Positions 11,354-22,300 of a stretch of 64,000 nucleotides of DNA are shown here, piece by piece. The DNA lies in contig JAUCBN010000055.1 of NCBI GenBank assembly GCA_035048815.1, forward strand, positions 1,619,501 to 1,683,500, given 5' to 3'. The DNA is from Abelmoschus esculentus. Lineage: Eukaryota > Streptophyta > Magnoliopsida > Malvales > Malvaceae. Each line of letters begins with the position of its first letter. Position 1 is the stretch's first letter. Below the pieces are notes generated by a model that saw only the letters and a program-made list of their open reading frames with translations, searched no databases and was not told the origin of the DNA. The position numbers and the translations under genes are program-made.

Positions 11354-11968
11354 GGGTAAACTGTAATGGAGGTCTATTCATTGTAAGTAATGTTACATTT
11401 GGGTCATTTAATTATTAAAATTTATATTTGGGTCATTTATTTATGGGTAAGGTTATATTTGGGTCACTCATTTATGGGTAAGGTTATATTTGGGTCACTC
11501 AATTATTAAAAATTATATTTAGATCACTCAATTATATAAGTAAGGTTATATTTGGGTCACTCATTTATGGGTAAGATTATATTTGGGTCACTCAATTATT
11601 AAAAATTATATTTAGATCACTCAATTATAAGTAAGGTTGTATTTGGGTCACTTTTCATATTTAAAATTTTTTTTATCAATTTCTATATTAGATTAATTAA
11701 TGATTTCAAATGAAGTACTCTAATATTAATAAGTGTATACAAGTAATTTAGAAGAAAAACGACCAAATTGACGTATTTTTTTTAAATATGAAGAGTGACC
11801 CAAATGTAACCTTACTTATAATTGAATAACCCAAATATAACCTTTAATAATTGGGTGACTCAAATGTAACCTTACCCATAACTAAATGACTTAAATAGAA
11901 TTTTTAATAATTAAGTGACTCAAATATAACTATATTTATAATTAAGTAACCTTTATTACAGTTTACCC
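11354..11968. mobile_element. Large foldback Mutator-like MITE with internal tandem units
   Basis: The terminal GGGTAAACTGTAAT at 11354-11367 is repeated inverted at 11955-11968. The left arm (11395-11655) is an array of units of about 30 bp, each containing TATTTGGGTCACTCA and TATGGGTAAGGTTA. The right arm holds the same units in reverse complement (GTGACTCAAATGTAACC). The flanking nonamers AAAATTTAT and TAGATTTAT agree at seven of nine places, suggesting a worn 9-bp duplication. It lies directly upstream of the trihelix leader. Confidence 0.75.
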
Positions 11969-12517
11969 TAGATTTATTGGGAAATAAAAACTAGGAAGGT
12001 TTGTTGGTAATATTTTGGCTAACAGGCCTTCATATTTACTGGCCCATTGATTAAGGGGCATTATAGTCCAAATTGAAATTGATTTTGGACAGATGAAAAA
12101 CAGTGCCAGTAGAAAAAAGGAGATTTAGGTCAATAGTGAAATACATATTTGGATTTAAGAGATTTTTATTTGTTTTAATTTTTAATATTCGCGTTAATGT
12201 TCGGTTTATTCAGCATTCGTAAATATGTTTATTTAATATTTATTTAACATTCGTAAATATGTTCGTTGATATGTTTAAAAATATCAACTAACATGTGATG
12301 AAATTACGTTACTAGTCCTTCAGATCGTTAGGTTTCATAGTTTAAATTTCAAAATTCACTATATATTTAATTTAGTCTGATATTTATCTATATTTAATAG
12401 GTAAACAAATAAAATAAAAAACCATGATAAATGAACTTATAAATATGTCAATAAATAGGTTTTTCAAATAAACATATTCGTTTATTAATTAAATGAATAT
12501 AAAAAATATTTATATTT

Positions 12518-12660
12518 GTACGAACCCTCTAACTCAAATGATTAAAGGAACGGTTATTCTTTTTAAAAGTTACGGGTTCGATTTTGGGAGTATAATATTC
12601 ATGAAATAGAAATTTTCCATGCAGGGAGTGTCAAAGCCACGTGACCTTTCCTTCTACTTT
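12518..12660 (+). mobile_element. tRNA-derived SINE copy, diverged
   Basis: It begins GTACGAACCCTCTAACTC, followed by an A-box-like ATGATTAAAGG and a B-box GGGTTCGATTTTGGG at about 12574-12588. The same order is seen in the better copy at 32092. The body downstream of the B box is poorly conserved, so the end is uncertain. Confidence 0.5.
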
Positions 12661-12923
12661 CCTTTGTCATAACCCACTTGGTGATTTTTTTATCAAGTGG
12701 TTGGCGAACAGAAAACAATGAACAACGTGTAAGCTAAATCCTGACCCTTCATTCTATCGCGCGTAAGCAATCAACGGACAGCACATCGTCGAATGACTCT
12801 GCATAGGATAGAGAGGTTGAAAATTCTTTGGCGATGGAAGATTTGTTAAAACGATGCAATGCATGCATGAATCATGATAGCCATCATCTTCCTTAATGCC
12901 AAAGCTTTCCTCCTACTATATAA
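12638..12923 (+). promoter_or_regulatory. Promoter of the short beta'-COP paralog: G-box and TATA box
   Basis: A CACGTG G-box is at 12638-12643 and a TATATAA box at 12917-12923, about 90 bp before the ATG at 13008. The full-length beta'-COP gene downstream has no comparable TATA box, so the two copies probably differ in expression. Confidence 0.5.
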
Positions 12924-13007
12924 CCACGTCTTGACTTCTCCAATTTACTCTCGCTTAAGCTTTTGAAACTTATATTCCTCCTTTGCAACAGAAACCAACT
13001 TCAAACA

Positions 13008-14783
13008 ATGGTGAGACACGACTTGTCTTTTATAATTCAATGTTCTGTACTGAAATGAATATGTCTCAACTGTACTGATAATTTTGTCCCTCTCATTTTC
13101 ATGGCTATTCTGGAATGAGAAAGGCCCATCAACTTATATTTGAGGTATACTACCATCTTCTCCTTCTCCTTGATGAACAAATTTACACCCCTTATATGAA
13201 ATTCTGAGTCCGCCCATAAACTCGAGTTTTACTGAGTTCCATGGTATCTTTTGGTGCAGAAAGAATCTGCTGAAACTTCAGAGAGAGTGAAGTGTGTGGA
13301 TCTACACTCCTCCAAACCATGGTATTCAAGCTTTCATTTTTAACTATTTAAGCACCACAAGCCCTAGCCAAAGTTCATGCAGGGTTACTAGATTGTTATA
13401 AATCACAAATTTTCATGCAGGATATTAGCTGCTCTGTACTCTGGAAATGTCTGTATCTGGAACCACCACTCACAGGTATATGGCAATTCAGTATGTATGT
13501 ATGTATGTATGTAGTAATTCAAGTTTCCAATGTTTCTGTAGGAAATAGAAAAGTCCTTCAAGGTCACTGAATCACCAGGTACATATATGGAAACATAATC
13601 TTTGGTTCTGTAATAAAAATTCACATTTCTAGCAATTCTCTCTTGTTAGCTACCTAGGAGAGTCTCTAATGTGCGTTAAAATATGCTTGGAAATTGCAGT
13701 AAGGTCGGCCAAGTTCATAGAGAGGGAAAACTGGATAGTTGTTGGAGCTGATGATGGCCTGCTTCGTGTATACAACTCTGATACAATGGAAATGATCAAA
13801 GAAATCGAGGCACATACCGATTACATCCGGAGTCTGGCTATTCACCCGACGCTTCCGTATGTGTTGTCGGCCTCCGACGACAAGCTTATAAAGCTGTGGG
13901 ACTGGGAGAAGGGCTGGATTTGCAGTAGGGTGTTTGAGGGCCATGAACATTATGTAATGCATGCTGCTTTCGATCCGAAAACACTCAATATGTTCGCAAG
14001 CGCATCGCTCGATGGAACCATTAAGGTACCTGACAGAAAAAAAAATGTTAAACATATTTGAACTGTTCTGTTTGTTTGTCTGAAAATGTCCCAAATTTTC
14101 AGATTTGGAACATGGATTCTGGATGTCTGGATTTCACATTGGATGCTCATTCGAAAGGGGTTAACTGCATTGAATACTTCATGGATGGTGATAAACCATT
14201 TCTGATCAGTGGTTCTGATGATTTCACTGCTAAGGTTTGTTACCTAAAAAACACTTTCTCGACTGTAATTCCGGTCGTGTTTATCGCAGATACATACATA
14301 ATTTCTTTGCATTTGTTGAAATCATAAACTATGGTGATCAACAGGTATGGGACTATGAAACCAAATGTTGTGTCCAAGAACTAGAAGGGCATACACATAA
14401 TGTTACTGCCATAAGTGTCCACCCAGAGCTTCCCATTATAATCACTTGTTCTGAAGATGGCACTGTTCGTGTCTGGGACAAAACAAGTTACAGGTAACTT
14501 TCATTACATTCTAAAGATCTGATAATGTCTTCCTAAAATGACAGTTTTCGAACCGGAATTCACAGGCTTGAGCACACATTGGAATATGGACTTGAAAGAG
14601 TGTGGACAGTAGCTTACATGAAAGATTCCAGCAGGTAATTTTACTGACATTGATTGTGTTATTTATAGGCAGAATTTCTGGTTCTGACTCTGGTTTTGTA
14701 ACAGAGTGGTGCTTGGGTGCGATAAAGGGACGGTTGTGGTCAAAATCAGTGGCACTCATGGCTCAGAATCTTCAAATGTTTAA
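13008..14783 (+). CDS. Short beta'-COP paralog: single N-terminal WD40 propeller
   Basis: Ten exons join in frame into 310 residues: 13008-13010, 13124-13144, 13260-13321, 13421-13475, 13542-13578, 13700-14025, 14103-14234, 14345-14493, 14566-14634, 14705-14783. The first nine have exactly the same lengths as those of the full beta'-COP gene at 16377, including the ATG-only first exon. The product covers the first seven-bladed propeller and stops at a TAA after SGTHGSESSNV. It lacks the second propeller and the alpha-solenoid that joins the COPI coat. There is no internal stop or lost splice site. Residues aligned with the yeast dilysine-binding pocket (Arg15, Lys17, Tyr33, Arg59, Asp98, Arg101, Asp117, from memory) are kept in SERVK, LYSG, PVR, TDYIR and SDD. 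It may bind KKXX cargo tails without coat assembly; that is inference. Confidence 0.82.
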
Positions 14784-15074
14784 TGGAACTGTCGTGTGTG
14801 GATCAGCCTGATGATGCAAATTTATTACATGGACTTGCATCGGTTTCCGTTTTTTTAAATTTTATCCCCTTATTTATTTTTTTAAAAATATTTATTTATA
14901 AATTTGTCCTTTATTTTTAAATAGTTATGTTTTACCATTAATCCCAAATCTTGGCTCTGTCTGCGCCTCTACGATTATTGTATACTTGTATTGATGTTTA
15001 CCATTTAAGAAAATATATTGTGTTAAGTTTAACTACTGTATTAATAAAATATCTCTTATTTGCTCTTTTGTTTA

Positions 15075-15192
15075 CGATAGTATCTATTCTGAAATATAAT
15101 TTCTATCATTTGACAATTACTCTATTCGTACTCGAACCGTGATTTCTAAAAACAACAATCATTCTTTTAACCACTTGGGCTAGAAGATTCAT
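15075..15192 (-). mobile_element. tRNA-derived SINE copy on the minus strand
   Basis: Read on the minus strand it gives TAGCCCAAGTGGTTAAAAG (A box) and ATCACGGTTCGAGTACG (B box), then a body with TGTCAAATGATAGAAATTAT and AGAATAGATACTAT. The body closely matches the copy at 32092-32262, so both belong to one SINE family. Confidence 0.7.
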
Positions 15193-15216
15193 GTATATCG
15201 AATCGATATTTTAATT

Positions 15217-15372
15217 AACTTGTATTTGAATCTCCGAGTTTGTAATAAATTACCAGATGAGATTGAGAAACTGATCAACCTGAAATATCTGTACACTTGT
15301 GCTTGTAATAATCTGAAGTATTATCCCAAAGGGATTGGGAGATTAACTGGTCTTAAGAGATTAAACAAAGCC
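15217..15372 (+). pseudogene. NLR (NBS-LRR) leucine-rich-repeat fragment
   Basis: The frame reads NKLPDEIEKLINLKYLYTC, then NLKYYPKGIGRLTGLKRLN. This is the LPxxIxxLxNLxxL and LPKGIGxLTxLxxL pattern of the late LRRs of CC-type plant immune receptors. Only about 50 residues remain, with no NB-ARC or coiled-coil part nearby, so it is a relic. It lies between the short and full beta'-COP copies. Confidence 0.6.
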
Positions 15373-15429
15373 GTAGCCAGAGTGAACTACAATCGTGCTA
15401 CAATGTTAAAGGTTAGAGGTTATTGTTAG

Positions 15430-16200
15430 GGTTTAAGAAAATAAAAATAAGGTGTATTTTTTAGGATTTAGAGTTTAAGATATAAAAAAATAAGGGTTAA
15501 AGTTTAAAATTTATTTTTTTAGAATAAACAAAAGACATATATAGAAGCATGATATAAAGACAAAGATTTTTATCCGGTTTCAGATGAAACTATTTTTTTT
15601 GTTGCGGAGGAGCAAGTTTTACTTGAGTTAGTTTGATATTGTTTTTAAAAAATACAATAAAAATTTGATTTTAAAAAGTAAATTTAGATTGTTTGGTTTA
15701 AAATATGAATGTTTGATGTTGTTGATAAAATATCTAGTTTATACATATATTTTAAAATATAAAAAAATTATGATATAAACAAAGATATATAAATAATTTT
15801 ACATAAAAATAGTTTTGAGAAAATTAAAAACTAAAAATTTAGACTTGTGAAGAGTTAGTTTGAAAAGCTAGATATTTTTATTGTTTTTGCCATCAAACTA
15901 GCTTTTAGAGAAAGAAAAAAAAATCACTGAAATAATAATATTATTTTATAATTCAGTGTTATTTTTAATATAAAAATTAAAGTTCAGTGATATTTGGTAT
16001 AATTTACTCTAAATATATAGCGAATGTGTTTATTTTAATTATCTATAATTTTTTTCATCAAAGTTGAGGAGATAATTAAAAATAATTTTAAAAAATATTA
16101 TAATAATTATTTTAAATATATAAAAAATTATATAATTATCATTAAAGTTAATCAAGGCAGAGAGTGGCACTTCCGTAAATCTACCCCTTAACTCTAAAGC
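15430..16200. other. AT-rich spacer upstream of beta'-COP
   Basis: Very AT-rich sequence with no gene and no repeat that I can bound. It probably includes the distal promoter of the beta'-COP gene. Confidence 0.5.
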
Positions 16201-16214
16201 ATTTCGTCTCTTTC

Positions 16215-16376
16215 TAATTCATATTTTTACGTTAAAACACACAAAAACAAAGGAGAGCACTCGCTCCATCTCTCTCCTACATTACGCCAATCAAAAGAAG
16301 CTCTTCCTCCGTTGAAACCTCGATCCCGATCCCGATCCCGATCCGGGCATCTTCCTTGTTATTTTAATCTGCAAAA
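16215..16376 (+). promoter_or_regulatory. 5' leader of beta'-COP with hexamer repeat
   Basis: The pyrimidine-rich leader lies before an ATG-only first exon. The hexamer CGATCC is repeated about four times at 16319-16343. No TATA box is evident upstream, as is common for housekeeping genes. Confidence 0.5.
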
Positions 16377-19300
16377 ATGGTGAGTTAATTTCTTAATCTG
16401 TTTGGTTCCGCATTAGATCTGATTCAAATCCTCCTTGTTCTCAATTTCCTGTTTAATTTATGAAACTAGAAATTAGAAGATTTTTCAGCTATGTTATTTT
16501 TTCCGAGTTATACCGCCTTTTATTATTTCAGTACTATGCAGCAAAGCTAGAGAGTTAGAGATTTGAATATATTGAGATCTGTTGAGTGGATTTTTTTTTA
16601 TTTGAATCGCTCCATATGAATGCTGCAATTTCAGTTTTGTTTTCTTTCTCACTGTTGTGTGATTTAAGATTTGTTTGGTTTTGACTAATTACGTGCCTTT
16701 TTTTAACAGCCACTCCGACTAGAAATTAAGGTACGTGTTGTTAGTTTCATTTGACTTCTGTTTTATGTGTGGGTTAGATCTCATTATTTGCAAAATGTGT
16801 TAATAATGTCTTAACTCTGATGTTTGGATTAGAGGAAACTTGCTCAACGGTCAGAGAGAGTAAAATCCGTAGATATCCATCCAACAGAACCATGGTAATT
16901 TCTAACTTTATTTACTTTCCCATTTCTTCGAATTTTATCTGTTTCAAGCTTGAAAGCTAAATGTGATCTATTATAAATGTAATTGCAGGATTCTAGCAAG
17001 TTTGTATACTGGAACTGTGTGTATCTGGAACTACCAGTCACAGGTATGTAAGTCTTACTAATTGCCAAAATTAGAATCTTTGTCCTGTTCCATGTTAGTG
17101 AAATGCCATAATCTGAAAAATTAGTTGAATAAGGGATATATTTTATTAATTCGATTAGTATCTAGAGTTTAGTTAAGTAACTATCCTGTTTACTTCTTGT
17201 TAATCCTTCTCGTTATTATACTTTTCAAGTAGTGTAGAAAAGAAGCAATTTTGAAAACTTCATGATAGAGCTTGATTTTCTGTTACTTTCTGAAACATTT
17301 TCCACCATCTGCCATAGTGCAATTCTGTGGGTGTTGTGGGATGGTTGGAGTATTAGATGATCATTTTTCCATAGAAAACATTTATGGAACTTAGTTAGTT
17401 TAAGCCTTAATCCAGACTAATTTTTGTCCATTCTACCTAGTCTAAGACTTTTTTTCGTGAAAGATATGAGGTACTTAAATCTTATCATTGTAATAATAAT
17501 GTGTTATAGACACTTACCTCGTCCTATCTTCACTTAAATTGAGATTTTCTTTTATATTAGAGTAACTTTGGACCTATGACTTGTACTTGAATTGACTCTT
17601 TGTGTTTATCATGAGTAATTCCATTTCTTATTCCATCACTTCTTTTATGATCATCTGCTCAAATCCATGGAACACAGGGACATTGATCTTTTTAGCTCTA
17701 TGTATATAGCTTTCCCTTTATCTGTGTTTTGTTTGTATCTTTTTAGTTCTATGAAGAATGCATTTTTCATTTGCACCTTGATGTAATTATTTCATAATAT
17801 GTGTCTATAAAATTTATTATTAATTTCATGGAATTTATTTAGTTTAAGGTTTTGAATTCTTATCGTGTTATTAAAATGGTATTAAGCTTGTTTTTCAATT
17901 TTGCTAGTCATTGTCTGTAGAATTGAAATTGTTTGGAGTTTACTTATTTTTTAGTGTTAACTTAGCTTTCCTTGGTGTGCAGACCATGGCTAAGTCGTTT
18001 GAAGTCACTGAGTTGCCAGGTATGTGTTCATTTGTTATGATTCATCTATCTTTGTCAGATGATGCTATTTTTCCATTTTCTTTCACAGTGATGATGTTAG
18101 TACCGTTCTCTGAAGTTAAACGTTTCTCATCTGCAGTTAGATCAGCCAAGTTTGTTGCCCGCAAACAATGGGTTGTTGTTGGGGCAGATGACATGTTTAT
18201 TCGGGTATACAATTACAACACGATGGATAAGGTGAAGGTATTTGAGGCACATACTGATTACATCAGATGTGTGGCCGTCCATCCCACTCTTCCTTATGTG
18301 TTGTCGTCGTCCGATGATATGCTCATAAAGCTTTGGGATTGGGAAAAGGGTTGGGTATGTACTCAGATATTTGAGGGACATTCCCATTATGTCATGCAAG
18401 TGACCTTTAATCCCAAGGACACTAATACTTTTGCCAGTGCATCCCTTGACCGTACTATAAAGGTACAAAGGGCACCTTTCTTGTTATAATTTTTCCCCAT
18501 TATGTTTCCTGCTTCATTTGGTATAACCTTGCTAAATTAGCCTTGGATCTGTTTGAAATTCTTAGATTTGGAACCTTGGCTCCCCCGACCCAAATTTTAC
18601 ACTGGATGCCCATCAGAAAGGTGTAAATTGTGTTGATTACTTTACAGGTGGTGATAAGCCCTATCTGATCACGGGTTCTGATGACCACACTGCTAAGGTA
18701 TGTACTATGCTGCTAAAATATATATTCAGCTATCTTTTGACCATAAATGAATCTTGAGGAACTATTCATAGATAAATTCCATGGATGCAGGTATGGGACT
18801 ACCAAACAAAGAGTTGTGTTCAGACGTTGGAAGGCCACACACACAACGTTTCTGCTGTTTGTTTCCATCCTGACCTTCCAATTATTATCACCGGTTCTGA
18901 GGATGGGACAGTTCGTATCTGGCATGCTACCACTTATAGGTAGAAACATTTTTTCTTTGGTATGCTTATCCCTTTTTGATTTCTAGTGTCCGTTTGTTTT
19001 GTGGTGAGACTGATATTATTTGTTTCTGTTTAACAATTCAAGATTTCACCTTATTTCTCAACATCATCTCTTAGTGTTGGATTGGTTAAAGTGTAAATGC
19101 ATCCACTGATGTATTTACGTGCTTCAACTTGTTTACTTTCTAACCAATTCATTTGTTTTCAGGCTAGAAAATACATTGAATTATGGTCTTGAGAGAGTTT
19201 GGGCAGTCGGATATATGAAAGGTTCACGAAGGTAATTTCTTTTGGTTAAATCATGCAACAGTTTTATGTTTATTTTCTTCTTCTTTCCCCCTCAGTTTTA

Positions 19301-22300
19301 GCCCTTTTTTCTAGGTTGTTCATTTATACTTAAGTGTTGGAAAGGATTTTTGGTCATTAAATGCTATATCAACTCCTGAGAAATGTGAGCAATCAACGAA
19401 TACTCTTATTGAAAAATGTGAAATCAGTTATAACCACCATTATTTTAGGTTGTTTGACTTGACTTCTTTAGTTGTATGCTTCTTTTTGCATGCAAATTGG
19501 TGATATTAGATTTCTGAACTGAGTTCTTGTTTAGTTTTAATGACAAGGTAAAACTAATATACCATTTTCATCTTACAGGATTGTGATTGGATATGATGAA
19601 GGAACTATTATGGTGAAAATCGGCCGTGAAGTACCTGTAGCAAGTATGGACAACAGTGGGAAAATCATATGGGCTAAGCAAAATGAAATTCAAACTGTGA
19701 ATATTAAGAGCGTAGGAGCAGATTTTGAGGTAGTGTATTTTTCATGAAAAATCTCTTTCTGCATTCATGGTGTGACCTTCAATAAGATTTTTTTCTTTTG
19801 TTCTTAGGTTAATGATGGAGAAAGATTGCCCTTGGCTGTTAAGGAATTGGGGACCTGTGATCTATACCCTCAGGTAAGTTGCTGATTTCTTGAGTCGTTT
19901 AAATGAATTTGTGAATTATGTTATGGTTCACTCCTAAATTATGTTGATCAATTTTGTTTGTCAGCTGTGTTTTATGTTTGTTTGTGTATAATATTTTACC
20001 CTTTAGTCTATCTTGTATTTCTCAGAGCTTAAAGCATAACCCAAATGGGAGGTTTGTTGTAGTCTGTGGAGATGGCGAGTACATAATATATACAGCTTTA
20101 GCATGGAGAAATAGGTCATTTGGTTCAGCATTAGAGTGTGTTTGGTCATCTGATGGTGAGTATGCAGTTAGAGAAAGCACATCAAAAGTCAAGATATTCA
20201 GCAAAAGTTTCCAGGTTTGTACTCTTTTGTATTTTGGATGGTTCCTTATCTTGGAAGGGTTTTTTCTTTATATATTTTTTTGTGCTTGAACACTTTGTTT
20301 TATGTTGTTGAAAGATATGATATAAGCAACTGATCTATCGCTTTTGGGGTGCTGGGTTTAAATGGGTGAATAAATTTTTGGTAGTGAAGGGGATTGGAAC
20401 TTTGAAGACAATGTTAACTTTGAAATGAGCAGATTGACTTGCTATTCTTTAAGTGTATATGATCCAAAATCTTATTGTGTGTATTATGTAGTTCCCTTTG
20501 TTATGGAATTTTATCTAATGCTACATTCAAGTTCATAATTACAATGTAGTGGTATTGACATAGATTTAACACTTCCAGGAAAAGAAGAGTGTCCGACCTA
20601 CCTTCTCTGCTGAGCATATCTTTGGGGGCAATTTACTGGCAATGTGCTCCAATGATTTTATATGTTTTTACGATTGGGCGGAATGCAGGATGATTCGTCG
20701 AATTGATGTTACCGTGAAAGTAAGCTAAAATAGCTCTACTTGCTCCATTTGCTTATTAGCTATCTTGCATTCTAAATGTCTTTTTTCTTTATGTTACTGA
20801 AAATGTCAGAATCTCTACTGGGCTGACAGTGGTGACTTGGTGGCAATAGCTAGTGATACATCTTTCTATATCCTAAAGTACAATGTAAGTCTCCTTGATG
20901 TAATCTGCTTCTTAGACCAGAAAACCCAATGGACTCTTCCTTTGTCTGTTAAATGCATAATTTCTTACAGTTATGCACTAATGAATTTTTGATACTTCCA
21001 TGTTGCAGCGGGATGTGGTTCAATCTTACTTAGATAGTGGAAAACCTGTTGATGAACAAGGAGTTGAGGATGCATTTGAGCTTCTTCACGAGACCAATGA
21101 ACGTGTCAGGACTGGCATTTGGGTTGGGGACTGTTTCATTTATAACAACTCTTCATGGAGACTTAATTACTGTGTTGGTGGAGAGGTATTTGTGATATGC
21201 TTATCCTTAGGTTTAAATTCTTGCATACATTTAGATGCATCGGTTTTGTTGGTTTTGACGTTCACTTTGACTGTTTAACAATTTTAGGTAACCACGATGT
21301 TTCATTTGGATCGTCCGATGTACTTGTTGGGGTATCTTGCAAGTCAAAGTCGGGTATATCTGATGGACAAAGAGTTTAAGTAAGTCATTTGGTGATTGCT
21401 ATTTTTTATGTCACGATGCATGTTGGTTTTGCTTTGAAAATGCATTGTTAACACCTATTTTCCCTCATTTGTGTCATGCGTACAGTGTCATGGGATACAC
21501 ATTACTTCTCAGCCTGATTGAGTACAAGACTCTTGTGATGCGTGGAGACTTGGAAAGGGCCAATGAAGTTTTACCTTCAATTCCTAAAGAGCACCATAAT
21601 AGGTATACACCTCAATAGTATTTCCTTCTATTTTCAAAGAAAATAGTAGTTCATGTTCCATTATTTTTGCAACTCTTCCAAATTGGGTTGGAGATGTAAA
21701 ATTCATTGCTCCTTCCCCATTCTTTTCATTCATTTGTGCTTCATTTCATTTTTGGTTCTTGATTACTCAGCTCATGCTTAGTATATATGCCCCTTGTGCT
21801 TGGAATTTTTTTCATCTTTGGTAATATTTTATCATATCTGGATGTGTTGAGAAACTCCGAATTCCTGTTTGACTCTATTAGTAGCTTACTCTAAAGCTAG
21901 TCCCTTTACCTTTGGGCATACCATTCCCTGAAAACCATTTATTTTAAAAGTGTTCTATTCAATTTCTCCATTTTAAGTTGTGATTTTTTAAGTACTTTTT
22001 GGATTTAATCAGTTGTTTGCTTGCTTGATAGTGTGGCTCATTTCCTGGAATCAAGAGGTATGGTAGAGGAAGCTTTAGAAGTAGCTACCGACCCTGACTA
22101 CAAATTTGAGCTTGCAATACAGCTTGGTAAACTAGAGATTGCAAAGGTAAGAGAGATCTAATTGGCTTGGGATGGAAGTGCTACTTCTTAGATCTTTTCC
22201 TTGCTTGAATAATTGAGTTATATATTCAATTTTGTGTTAAGCTTTGATTTTTTTTTTCTTTAAGAAATTTCTTTCATCACTAGAGATTCATACTCATTTG

